Shown here: piece by piece, positions 43,875 to 51,117 of the stretch
Layout of the letters: each line of letters begins with the position of its first letter
Position numbering within the stretch: position 1 is the stretch's first letter
Assembly (NCBI GenBank): GCA_018267215.1
Contig: JAFDYX010000013.1
Location: 1-64,000, forward strand
From: Bacteroidota bacterium
GTDB taxonomy: Bacteria; Bacteroidota; Bacteroidia; Cytophagales; Cyclobacteriaceae
Direction: 5' to 3'
DNA length: 64,000 nucleotides
Notes under the pieces: generated by a model
The model's input: the letters and a program-made list of their open reading frames with translations, nothing else
Database searches by the model: none
Told to the model about the DNA's origin: nothing
Made by a program: the position numbers and the translations under genes

Positions 43875-43988
43875 GGTTTTTTGTTTTTTGTTTATATCAA
43901 GTGTTGAAAATACAGAACCCCGGTAAAATTTAAAAGAACTAAATAAAAAATAAACAACAGTCATTTTTGATATTTGAAAAAAACTGAG

Positions 43989-44591
43989 ATGCGTTTACCT
44001 GCTCTTCTATTGCCGTTGCTGTTTTTTGTACCTACTGCAAAAGAAAGCCACATCCTCTTTTTGGGCGACAGCCTAACGGCCGGCTATGGCCTTTCGCCAG
44101 AGCAGGCATTTCCTGCTTTAGTGGAGCAAGAATTAAATAAAAGCCTCTACCGTGTAAAAGTTACCAATGCAGGCCTGAGCGGAGAAACATCGGCAGGCGG
44201 CCTCAGCCGGGTTGATTGGATGCTGCGCACACCGGTAGATGTACTGGTGCTGGAACTGGGCGCCAACGATGGCCTGCGCGGGCTGCCCATCGAGCAAACA
44301 AAAAATAACCTGCAAGCCATCATCAACAAGGTCAAAGCAAAATATCCGGCCGTAAAAATCATTTTAACCGGCATGATGGTGCCGCCCAACATGGGCTCCG
44401 CATACGCTACTGAATTTAAAAAAATATACCCGGCCTTAGCTGAAAAAAACAATGCGCTGCTCATGCCCTTTCTATTGGATGGCGTGGCCGGTCACGAAAA
44501 GCTGAATCAGGCTGACGGCATCCACCCTACGGCCGAGGGGCACCGGATCATCGCCAAAAACCTGATAAAATATTTATTGAAAGTATTGTGA
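43989..44591 (+). CDS. GDSL-family arylesterase/acyl-CoA thioesterase I-like enzyme (TesA-like)
   Basis: This protein of about 200 residues has a short signal peptide (RLPALLLPLLFFVPTA) and a SGNH-hydrolase fold. Block I is ILFLGDSLTAGYGLS with the nucleophilic Ser, block III ELGANDGLRG, and block V DGIHPTAEGH with the Asp-His pair, so the active site is complete. Relatives hydrolyse esters and thioesters in the periplasm. The ATG at 43989 is preferred; a TTG at 43974 is in frame. It is followed by a penicillin acylase family gene after 35 bp, probably the same transcript. Confidence 0.88.
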   Translation: MRLPALLLPLLFFVPTAKESHILFLGDSLTAGYGLSPEQAFPALVEQELNKSLYRVKVTNAGLSGETSAGGLSRVDWMLRTPVDVLVLELGANDGLRGLPIEQTKNNLQAIINKVKAKYPAVKIILTGMMVPPNMGSAYATEFKKIYPALAEKNNALLMPFLLDGVAGHEKLNQADGIHPTAEGHRIIAKNLIKYLLKVL

Positions 44592-44626
44592 TTTAATCCG
44601 ACATTGACCCACCGAACTAACTTCTC

Positions 44627-47056
44627 ATGCGAATATTAAAAATTGTACTTTCCTCCTTCATCACGATAGCGCTGGTTTATTCTCTAAACCGGTCTTGGAA
44701 TTTTGGCAAACCCATTCCCCCGCTTGGCAAATTTCTCGATCCCTTTCACGGGTTTTGGAAAAACGCTGAATCAAAAAATGACAAGCCCGCAGACGTGCAC
44801 CTGAAAGGCTTGACAGGAGAAGTCTCCATCCTCTACGACAGCGCCATGATACCCCATATTTACGCCACTAATGAAGAAGACTTATTTTTTGCGCAGGGCT
44901 ATGTAACCGCCTTCCACCGGCTGTGGCAAATGGAATTTCAGACGCATGCAGCCGCGGGGCGCATTTCGGAAATACTCGGCTCTGCCGCTATTGATTTCGA
45001 CCGTGGCCAGCGCAGGCTGGGGATGGTATATGCCGCTAAAAACTCACTGGCAGAAATGGAAAAGGACGCGCAAATAAACCTGCTCGCCTCCCGCTATACC
45101 GAAGGAGTAAATGCCTACATCCACACACTTACTTACGACCGGCTGCCCATTGAGTACAAACTCTTGGACTATGCACCCGAAGACTGGACACCACTTAAAA
45201 GCGGACTGCTCTTGAAATACATGGCCAAGACATTGAACATAGGCGACAAAGATTTTGAGATGACCAATGCGCTGAAACTATTTGGTAAAGAAACTTTAGA
45301 CCTGCTATACCCCGACAATGAAAAAGTAGGCGACCCAATTGTGGACAACCCCAATGGATGGAAATTTAAACCAGTAGCTCTGGAGGGTGTTGCACCCGCC
45401 ACCGAACCTGAATTGGTACAAATCAACACACTGGAAAAATCTGAACCAGACATCGGCAGCAACAACTGGGCTGTGGCCGGAAGCAAAACTGCCAGCGGCT
45501 CGCCCATTTTGTGCAACGACCCGCATTTAGAGTTGAACTTGCCCTCCATCTGGTACATCATCCACATGAACGCCCCCGGCTACAATGCCATGGGCGCATC
45601 GTTGCCTGGTTCCCCTTGTGTGATCAGTGGGTTTAACGACTCTATTGCCTGGGGCGAAACCAATGCACAGCGCGACTTGGTGGACTGGTTTAAAATCAAA
45701 TTCAAAGACAAAAGCAAAAACGAATACCTGAGTGATGGCAATTGGAAAAAAACCAATAAAGTGATTGAAAAAATAATCGTAAAAAATGCCAGCCCTTATT
45801 ACGATACAGTAGTTTACACCCATCAGGGGCCGATTACCTATGATGAAACCTTCCATGCCGACAGCGAAAAAAAATACTATGCCTTCCGGTGGGTGGCGCA
45901 CGATCCCTCTAAAGAGCTGATCACGTTTTACTTGCTCAACAAAAGTAAAAACCATGGCGACTACATGAAGGCGCTGGATAACTACAGTTCGCCCGCTCAA
46001 AATTTTGTTTTTGCCAGTGTCAGCGGAGATATAGCCATGCGTATTCAGGGAAAATACCCGGTACGCAGAAAAGACGAAGGCAAATTTGTGCTTGACGGCA
46101 CCAAAACTTTCAACGAATGGCAAGCCTTTATCCCTAACGACCAAAATGTAATGTATAAAAATCCTGCTCGTGGGTTCGTTAGTTCGGCCAATCAATATCC
46201 TACAGACGAAACCTATCCGTATTACGTTACGGCTCCAAATTTCGAAGCCTACCGCAACCGCAGGATCAACCAACGGCTTGGCGAGATGAGTAAAATCACT
46301 CCGCAGGATATGATGAGCCTGCAGGCCGATAACTACAACCTGAAAGCATCAGAAAGTTTGCCCTCCTGGCTCGCCCTGCTCGATCCCTCAAAATTAAATG
46401 CAGCCGAAAAAAATGCCTATGAAAAATTAAAATCGTGGGATTATTTCAATCAAATAAATTCGGAAGGTGCCTCGTATTACGAAGCCTGGCTACACCAATT
46501 CTTCCCCATGATTTGGGATGAAATTGAAAACTCAAAAATTCCACTTCCCTACCCTACCTCCTACACCACCATCAAACTGATAAAAGAAAAACCAGACCTC
46601 CGTTTCTTTGATATCCAATCAACACCCGAAAAAGAAACGATTACCGATGTTGCCCGGAAATCATTTTCTGAAAGTGTTGAGGAAATTGAGAAGTGGAAAA
46701 AAGAAAAAGGTAAAGAGCCCACCTGGGCAGCCTACAAAGATTCGTACATTCAGCACTTGGCACGGCTGGAGCCATTCAGCTACCATGTCATCCACGGTGG
46801 CAATGGCAGCATCGTCAATGCACACGGCAAACGCAACGGCCCCAGCTGGCGCATGGTGGTAAGCCTCGAAAAATCGGGCGTGAGGGCATGGGGAGTTTAT
46901 CCGGGCGGCCAAAGTGGTAATCCCGGAAGTCCTTATTACAACTCCATGCTGGATGTGTGGACTGCCGACCGCTACCTCAATCTGCATTTCAATACCACCG
47001 CACCGCAGATGCAAAATTTTTCTTTTGCTCACCAAACTTTAAAATCTGACAAATGA
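44627..47056 (+). CDS. Penicillin acylase family protein (Ntn-hydrolase)
   Basis: This 809-residue precursor has an N-terminal anchor or signal helix (ILKIVLSSFITIALVYSL). Family proteins are cleaved autocatalytically to give a beta chain with an N-terminal Ser nucleophile. Here the motif is DIGSNNWAVAGSKT with Ser278 after Gly277, and NDPHLELNLPS follows as usual. The alpha-chain part has IYATNEEDLFFAQGYV and RLWQMEFQTHAAAGR. The late VNAHGKRNGPSWRMVV and YPGGQSGNPGS are also family landmarks. It probably works in the periplasm on acylated amides (possibly homoserine lactones or peptides); the substrate is not known. It overlaps the next gene by 4 bp. Confidence 0.9.
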   Translation: MRILKIVLSSFITIALVYSLNRSWNFGKPIPPLGKFLDPFHGFWKNAESKNDKPADVHLKGLTGEVSILYDSAMIPHIYATNEEDLFFAQGYVTAFHRLWQMEFQTHAAAGRISEILGSAAIDFDRGQRRLGMVYAAKNSLAEMEKDAQINLLASRYTEGVNAYIHTLTYDRLPIEYKLLDYAPEDWTPLKSGLLLKYMAKTLNIGDKDFEMTNALKLFGKETLDLLYPDNEKVGDPIVDNPNGWKFKPVALEGVAPATEPELVQINTLEKSEPDIGSNNWAVAGSKTASGSPILCNDPHLELNLPSIWYIIHMNAPGYNAMGASLPGSPCVISGFNDSIAWGETNAQRDLVDWFKIKFKDKSKNEYLSDGNWKKTNKVIEKIIVKNASPYYDTVVYTHQGPITYDETFHADSEKKYYAFRWVAHDPSKELITFYLLNKSKNHGDYMKALDNYSSPAQNFVFASVSGDIAMRIQGKYPVRRKDEGKFVLDGTKTFNEWQAFIPNDQNVMYKNPARGFVSSANQYPTDETYPYYVTAPNFEAYRNRRINQRLGEMSKITPQDMMSLQADNYNLKASESLPSWLALLDPSKLNAAEKNAYEKLKSWDYFNQINSEGASYYEAWLHQFFPMIWDEIENSKIPLPYPTSYTTIKLIKEKPDLRFFDIQSTPEKETITDVARKSFSESVEEIEKWKKEKGKEPTWAAYKDSYIQHLARLEPFSYHVIHGGNGSIVNAHGKRNGPSWRMVVSLEKSGVRAWGVYPGGQSGNPGSPYYNSMLDVWTADRYLNLHFNTTAPQMQNFSFAHQTLKSDK

Positions 47057-47397
47057 AATTGGTCTATCAAATATTAGCAACAGCCATCGTTTGCTTCCTC
47101 GTTCAAATATTTTTACCCTGGTGGACGATGGCACTGGTGGCTTTTGCCTTTGGCTACTACTTTAATCTGGGCAGTGGGGCTGCCTTTCTTGCGGGCTTTG
47201 TCAGCGTAGGGTTGTTATGGTTTGCCAAAGCTTACTCTACTGACTTAGCTACCCAATCTATCCTTACCGAAAAAGTAAACAGGTTGCTGCCACTCAATGT
47301 ATTTGTTATGATGGTGATCGTAGGCGGTCTGGTGGGTGGCTTTGCCTCTATGACCGGCACGATTGTGAAAGGCAAGAAACAAGCACGCTATTACTGA
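47053..47397 (+). CDS. Small integral membrane protein of unknown function
   Basis: This 114-residue protein has about three to four hydrophobic helices (ILATAIVCFLVQIFLPW, MALVAFAFGYYFNLG, AFLAGFVSVGLLWFAKAY and VFVMMVIVGGLVGGFASM) with a short basic C-terminus. It is coupled to the penicillin acylase gene by an ATGA overlap. The pattern resembles small Bacteroidota membrane proteins with no assigned role. No motif suggests a catalytic activity. Confidence 0.7.
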   Translation: MKLVYQILATAIVCFLVQIFLPWWTMALVAFAFGYYFNLGSGAAFLAGFVSVGLLWFAKAYSTDLATQSILTEKVNRLLPLNVFVMMVIVGGLVGGFASMTGTIVKGKKQARYY

Positions 47398-47451
47398 GCC
47401 CGGAATAAAAAACAGGAAGAATTTTCTTCTACACACCTTCAAATAAAAAAT

Positions 47452-47475
47452 CAGGCTATATTTGCAGCCTGTTTT
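47452..47475 (+). terminator. Hairpin with T-run that also contains the tRNA-Ser -7 box
   Basis: CAGGCT at 47452-47457 pairs with AGCCTG at 47466-47471 and is followed by TTTT, which could terminate the upstream membrane-protein operon. The loop contains TATATTTG (47457-47464), an exact TAnnTTTG promoter box 17 bp before the tRNA-Ser. The same bases may therefore serve as terminator and promoter; which is used cannot be told from sequence. Confidence 0.45.
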
Positions 47476-47481
47476 AAGCAA

Positions 47482-47570
47482 GGAGAGGTGGGTGAGTGGC
47501 TTAAACCAGCAGTTTGCTAAACTGTCGTACATGTCAAAGTGTACCGGGGGTTCAAATCCCCCCCTCTCCG
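47482..47570 (+). tRNA. tRNA-Ser (GCT)
   Basis: This is an 89-nt class II tRNA. The acceptor stem GGAGAGG (47482-47488) pairs with CCTCTCC (47563-47569), with discriminator G at 47570. The anticodon loop TTGCTAA gives anticodon GCT, a long variable arm is present, and the T loop reads TTCAAAT. The 3' CCA is not encoded. It reads AGC and AGU serine codons. Confidence 0.95.
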
Positions 47571-47601
47571 CAGTTCGTTCTTTGTTGTTAATTATATTAT
47601 T

Positions 47602-47621
47602 GCTCAACTGGATAGAGCATC
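47602..47621 (+). pseudogene. tRNA-Arg D-arm fragment (tRNA relic)
   Basis: The 20 bases GCTCAACTGGATAGAGCATC are identical to the D-arm of the functional tRNA-Arg at 47679-47698. There is no matching acceptor stem, and the following sequence does not form a standard tRNA, although TCCTG/CGGGA could make an anticodon-like stem. It is probably a remnant of a duplicated or disrupted tRNA gene. Confidence 0.7.
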
Positions 47622-47638
47622 CTGCTATGGCGGGAAAA

Positions 47639-47666
47639 TTGCCCGAAAAAATGGGTAATTATCTTG
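47639..47666 (+). promoter_or_regulatory. Candidate promoter for tRNA-Arg
   Basis: TTG at 47639-47641 and TATCTTG at 47660-47666 are separated by 18 bp, close to the Bacteroidota -33/-7 layout. The -7 box ends 3 bp before the mature tRNA 5' end, so the transcript would have little or no 5' leader. Confidence 0.45.
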
Positions 47667-47669
47667 AAA

Positions 47670-47743
47670 GGTCCGGTAGCTCAACTGGATAGAGCATCAG
47701 CCTTCTAAGCTGACGGTTCGGGGTTCGAGTCCCTGCCGGATCA
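47670..47743 (+). tRNA. tRNA-Arg (TCT)
   Basis: This is a 74-nt tRNA. The acceptor GGTCCGG (47670-47676) pairs with CCGGATC (47736-47742) using one G-T pair, and the discriminator is A at 47743. The D-arm is GCTCAACTGGATAGAGC, the anticodon loop CTTCTAA gives TCT, and the T loop is TTCGAGT. CCA is not encoded. It reads AGA/AGG arginine codons. Confidence 0.95.
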
Positions 47744-47760
47744 CAATAATAGCTTACTAT

Positions 47761-47785
47761 TCCAAACTTTAGGTTTGGATTTTTT
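47761..47785 (+). terminator. Rho-independent terminator after tRNA-Arg
   Basis: TCCAAAC (47761-47767) pairs with GTTTGGA (47773-47779) around a 5-base loop, followed directly by TTTTTT. This is a well-formed intrinsic terminator 18 bp after the tRNA. Confidence 0.7.
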
Positions 47786-47936
47786 CGGGGTATAGCCCGA
47801 AACAAGTTCGGGATAAACTCCGCCCGGTATTTGTAGTAAACATATTGGAGTATAATTTATTCGGGGTGTAGTCCCGAAACAAGTTCGGGATAAACTCCGC
47901 CCGGTATTTGTAGTAAACATATTGGAGTATAATTTA
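47784..47936 (+). repeat. Tandem duplication of the tRNA-Pro promoter and 5' end (76 and 77 bp units)
   Basis: Two units, 47784-47859 and 47860-47936, differ by one substitution and a one-base insertion. Each starts with TTCGGGGT(A/G)TAG, the first bases of the tRNA-Pro that follows. Each contains a hairpin (CCCGAA, loop ACAAG, TTCGGG) and ends with a TTTG-N17-TATAATTTA promoter. The series tRNA-start/promoter/tRNA-start/promoter/real tRNA shows that the gene's upstream region was duplicated. Confidence 0.85.
47907..47936 (+). promoter_or_regulatory. Promoter of tRNA-Pro (second of two tandem copies)
   Basis: TTTG at 47907-47910, a 17-bp spacer and TATAATTTA at 47928-47936 fit the Bacteroidota -33/-7 pattern. 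The mature tRNA begins at 47939, only 2 bp after the box. The identical copy 77 bp upstream should fire into the first pseudo-start. Confidence 0.55.
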
Positions 47937-47938
47937 TT

Positions 47939-48012
47939 CGGGGTGTAGCGTAGCCCGGTATCGCGCTTGGTTTGGGACCAAGAGATCGTCAGTTCGAATC
48001 TGGCCACCCCGA
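47939..48012 (+). tRNA. tRNA-Pro (TGG)
   Basis: This is a 74-nt tRNA with acceptor CGGGGTG (47939-47945) paired to CACCCCG (48005-48011) and discriminator A. The anticodon stem CTTGG/CCAAG encloses TTTGGGA, giving anticodon TGG. The T loop is TTCGAAT, and CCA is not encoded. It reads CCN proline codons. Confidence 0.95.
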
Positions 48013-48035
48013 CTCTGATACAATCAGGTGTCATT

Positions 48036-48076
48036 AAAAGCATGCAAAGTTATCTGACTTGCATGCTTTTTTTATT
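48036..48076 (+). terminator. Strong rho-independent terminator after tRNA-Pro
   Basis: AAAAGCATGCAA (48036-48047) pairs perfectly over 12 bp with TTGCATGCTTTT (48059-48070), and the T-run continues to 48073. It ends the tRNA-Pro transcript. Confidence 0.85.
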
Positions 48077-48466
48077 TATGCGTTTACATACCATCAGTAT
48101 TTGATACTGATCTCAAAAAGATATGTCAGGTTGTTAGTTAGAATTACATTCAGCGGTAATTGTTAAAAAATTCCTAAGAGATGAGAGTTACTCTTGTGGG
48201 CAGCAAGTAGTTATACTAAGTACACTGATTGATCGTACAAACAAAGTATCAAAATAAAACTTGCTTTTGTATTTTTGAACGTTGGGCTCTACACTTTGTG
48301 GCCGCAGCAAAAAAATATGTTCCGCAATAATCTTTTTACAAGCAATGAAAAAAATTGTTCAGCCTGATGTGCTGTGGTTATTGCAGGCAGTGTTGCCCTG
48401 CCAAGTTTTGTGCGGGTATATGAGAAAAGTGAAATCAATCAAATAACAATTTCATTCTAAAAAAAT
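48077..48466. other. Intergenic stretch of about 390 bp without a recognisable gene
   Basis: No open frame with protein-like features was seen on either strand. The stretch holds a 19-bp palindrome near its left end and, near 48280-48300, the bases TACACTTTG preceded by a TTTTG, a loose promoter match that may serve the DoxX gene. Confidence 0.5.
48093..48111. promoter_or_regulatory. 19-bp palindrome, possible operator
   Basis: ATCAGTAT and ATACTGAT flank TTG as a perfect 8+3+8 inverted repeat. There is no T-run after it, so a terminator is unlikely. A regulator binding site is a reasonable guess; no regulator gene is adjacent. Confidence 0.4.
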
Positions 48467-48883
48467 ATGAACAGGATGCTAAAAAAAATAAATCAGACAG
48501 AACAGACTGCATTGGCTCAATATGGTTATTTAATTATCCGGGTTTGCTTTGGCCTGATGCTGGCAACGCATGGCTGGAGTAAGGTTTCACATTTCAATGA
48601 ATATGCTGCGCAGTTTGCTAACCCCTTTGGGCTGGGAGAACGCACCTCCCTTATCCTGACCATCTTTGCAGAATTTGTCTGTGCGATATTAATTGCGTTA
48701 GGCTTCTTCACCCGGCTTGCTTCCATTCCTGTAGTGATCAACTTCTTAACGATTTTCTTTATCATCCACGGAAGTGATCCGTTTGGCGACAAAGAGTTGG
48801 CAGCCGCATATCTCGCCTTATCAATTGGTACTTTATTGATTGGATCGGGCAAAATATCTATTGATAGAAAATTGGGATATTAA
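48467..48883 (+). CDS. DoxX-family membrane protein
   Basis: This 138-residue protein has four hydrophobic helices: GYLIIRVCFGLMLATHGWSK, LILTIFAEFVCAILIALGFF, IPVVINFLTIFFIIHG and AAYLALSIGTLLIGSG. The THGWSK-HF and FxxRLA-x-P patterns are typical of the DoxX/SURF4-like family. Such proteins are quinol- or redox-associated in some bacteria, but their exact role is uncertain. It stands alone after the 390 bp gap and is followed by a terminator-like hairpin. Confidence 0.85.
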   Translation: MNRMLKKINQTEQTALAQYGYLIIRVCFGLMLATHGWSKVSHFNEYAAQFANPFGLGERTSLILTIFAEFVCAILIALGFFTRLASIPVVINFLTIFFIIHGSDPFGDKELAAAYLALSIGTLLIGSGKISIDRKLGY

Positions 48884-48890
48884 AAAAACG

Positions 48891-48916
48891 AGCGTCACAG
48901 GTACGCTATTGTTTTT
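48891..48916 (+). terminator. Terminator-like hairpin after the DoxX gene
   Basis: AGCGT (48891-48895) pairs with ACGCT (48903-48907) around a 7-base loop and is followed by ATTGTTTTT. The stem is short, but the position 8 bp after the stop codon supports termination. Confidence 0.5.
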
Positions 48917-49089
48917 AATTCATTGCGTATTTTAATCTTTTCTGTTTCTAAGCCCAACCGATAAGCTCAAAGATCTAATGGTTTTATCTCAGTTTGGAAA
49001 CAGTTTAATTTCTGATGATGAGATAAGAAAATAATAATTCTTCGGTTTGATAGCGAAAAATCTAGTCGTGATTTTAGCGAGCAGCTGCT

Positions 49090-49097
49090 TATCTTTG
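49090..49097 (+). promoter_or_regulatory. Exact -7 box (TATCTTTG) ending 4 bp before a start codon
   Basis: TATCTTTG matches TAnnTTTG exactly and is separated from the ATG at 49102 by the four bases CCCA. Transcription at the usual distance would start at or next to the A of the start codon. Confidence 0.5.
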
Positions 49098-49101
49098 CCC
49101 A

Positions 49102-49341
49102 ATGCGCATTGTTGGCGAAATACCCCACCCCGAAATAAAAATCACCATCTTCAGTTGGAATAACCGTTACCTGATTAAGCTGGAAGCCGGCTGGCTGGAG
49201 CAAACTTTTAAGCTGCAAGAGTACGATGTTGCTTCGGATGAAGAAGTAAAAAAAATTGTAAGCAACGAGTTCATCCAACAAGCCATTGTCAGGTTTAATG
49301 ACATGGCCATCAGCCTGCGCGATTCGCTTCAAAATACCTGA
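49102..49341 (+). CDS. Small conserved hypothetical protein
   Basis: This 79-residue protein beginning MRIVGEIPHPEIKITIFSWN looks genuine: it has a beta-rich first half (RYLIKLEAGWLEQTFKL) and a helical second half (VKKIVSNEFIQQAIVRFND). It resembles small proteins I recall as conserved among Cytophagales, with no assigned function. No membrane segment or cysteine motif is present. A perfect -7 promoter box abuts its start. The next gene, an acyltransferase, follows after 72 bp. Confidence 0.7.
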   Translation: MRIVGEIPHPEIKITIFSWNNRYLIKLEAGWLEQTFKLQEYDVASDEEVKKIVSNEFIQQAIVRFNDMAISLRDSLQNT

Positions 49342-49413
49342 CGCCACTCTTAAATTGATCGTTACCAAATCCGGCAATTCGTGTTAACTTGCGCTACTGT
49401 CAGACTATAGTTG

Positions 49414-51102
49414 ATGGAAATTTTAGAAGAAAAAAAGAACAAGAACAAAAAGTATAAGCCGATTCTGGAGGGCATTCCCGAGTGGCCGGTTTATCAACTG
49501 AGTAAAAACCGCAAGGAGTTTCTCGAAGAAGTAACGCGCAAATCTATTGAGCGCATCCGCGAACTGCGGCCATCCAATAAACAATTGCTGGACGACCTGC
49601 AAGCCACCGCCTACCGCGAACAGAACCGCATTAAAAGAAATCGTTGGCGCGTTGACCCGAAGGATGATGCCGCCTTTTGGTCGCAAGTGAAAACTGAGCT
49701 GGTGGAGCTCAGCACCAAAAACCCGGATGAGATTACCGGCCTCATTGACCAACTGCTTGAAAAAATCGTGCATCGTTATGCCTCTGAGATAGCCGGAAAT
49801 TTCAAACCTACCAGCTACCGGCTTGCCCGCGAGGTGGTGAAATTCTGGTTCGTCCGCTTGCTCAATGGTGCCCGTGTAAAAAAATTTGGTGCATTCTTTC
49901 GCAGCCGCTATACCCTGCGCGATAAAATACATATTGTAGGGAAAGTGAAGTTGCTGCGCAAGCTGGCAAAAAAAGGAACCGTTGTGATGGTGCCCACTCA
50001 TTTCAGTAATCTGGATTCAATTTTGATAGGCTGGGTAATCCATTCTTTGGGGCTGCCGGCTTTTATCTACGGTGCGGGGCTTAATCTGTTCAACATCAAA
50101 ATTTTTGCCTACTTCATGAACAGTTTGGGTGCATATAAAGTGGACAGGAGGAAGAAAAATTTACCTTATCTGGAGACCTTGAAGATGTACTCCAATCTGG
50201 CTATCCAAAAAGGAGCACACAGTTTGTTTTTTCCGGGAGGCACGCGGTCGCGCTCCGGCATGATCGAAAAACAATTAAAGCTGGGATTGCTGAGTACGGC
50301 TATTGAAGCGCAACGTTCTGCCTATAATACCGAAGGCGAACAACGGAAAATATTTGTTGTGCCCGTTACGCTCAACTATAATTTTGTGTTAGAAGCGCCC
50401 GAGTTGATTGAAGAGTACCTCAGCGTAAAAGGTCAGGATCGCTATTTTCCTGAAAACGATAAGTATGGTAGCTTTCAGTTGATCCGTTTCCTGATGAAGT
50501 TTTTCGGCAACCGGTCAACTATTTCAGTATCCATCGGCCCCATGCTGGATGTGATGGGCAATTATGTAGATGAGGAAGGCAACAGCCTCGACACACACGG
50601 CAGGGTTATCAATACCAAAGATTATTTCATCAGCAGCGGAGAGTTGACTGTGGATCGCCAGCGCGAAGACGAATATACACGCATGCTCAGCAAACGCATC
50701 GTGGAGGTATATCATCAAATCAATCGTGTCTTTGCCAGTCATTTGGTTTCGTTCATCGCCTTTGAGATGTGGCAGAAAAAATTTCACCAGCTTGATTTAT
50801 TCAACCTGCTGCGCCTGCCCGAAGAGGAGCTGGAATTAGATTATCAGGAATTCAGGGCGACTTTCAAGCGTGTTAGAAAACAAATTTACCTGATGAAAGA
50901 GCAAGGTAAAATCAATTATGCTTCTCACGTAAAAGGAAAAGCTGATATGGTAATTATGCGCGGTATTGACAATGTGGGTGTGTTTCACTTGAACAGGCCA
51001 CTGCTAAAAAACAAGCAAGGCAACATTGTCACCAAAGATTTGTCGCTGCTCTACTATTATCATAACCGGCTAATGGGCTATGGCCTGGAGCAGTTTATCT
51101 GA
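49414..51102 (+). CDS. Glycerol-phosphate / lysophosphatidate acyltransferase (PlsB/PlsC superfamily)
   Basis: This protein of about 562 residues has an acyltransferase domain near residues 190-340. The catalytic H(X)4D motif is VPTHFSNLDSILIGW, the substrate-binding block II-like GAYKVDRRKKNLPY follows, and block III is FFPGGTRSRSGMI. Length and the long N- and C-terminal helical regions resemble PlsB-type glycerol-3-phosphate acyltransferases more than 250-residue PlsC. It lies 15 bp upstream of gpsA, whose product is glycerol-3-phosphate, the acyl acceptor; the pair therefore forms a phospholipid-precursor module. The ATG at 49414 is preferred over the TTG at 49411. Confidence 0.85.
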   Translation: MEILEEKKNKNKKYKPILEGIPEWPVYQLSKNRKEFLEEVTRKSIERIRELRPSNKQLLDDLQATAYREQNRIKRNRWRVDPKDDAAFWSQVKTELVELSTKNPDEITGLIDQLLEKIVHRYASEIAGNFKPTSYRLAREVVKFWFVRLLNGARVKKFGAFFRSRYTLRDKIHIVGKVKLLRKLAKKGTVVMVPTHFSNLDSILIGWVIHSLGLPAFIYGAGLNLFNIKIFAYFMNSLGAYKVDRRKKNLPYLETLKMYSNLAIQKGAHSLFFPGGTRSRSGMIEKQLKLGLLSTAIEAQRSAYNTEGEQRKIFVVPVTLNYNFVLEAPELIEEYLSVKGQDRYFPENDKYGSFQLIRFLMKFFGNRSTISVSIGPMLDVMGNYVDEEGNSLDTHGRVINTKDYFISSGELTVDRQREDEYTRMLSKRIVEVYHQINRVFASHLVSFIAFEMWQKKFHQLDLFNLLRLPEEELELDYQEFRATFKRVRKQIYLMKEQGKINYASHVKGKADMVIMRGIDNVGVFHLNRPLLKNKQGNIVTKDLSLLYYYHNRLMGYGLEQFI

Positions 51103-51117
51103 CCTTCTTTAAAGCAC

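Noticed and set aside
45527-46273. 248-codon minus-strand frame inside the penicillin acylase gene
   Set aside because: Shadow of a well-supported gene; sequence rich in Phe/Val/His without family features.
47784-47936. Two-unit repeat considered as a minimal CRISPR
   Set aside because: The units are contiguous, contain the tRNA-Pro promoter and start, and have no spacers or cas genes nearby.
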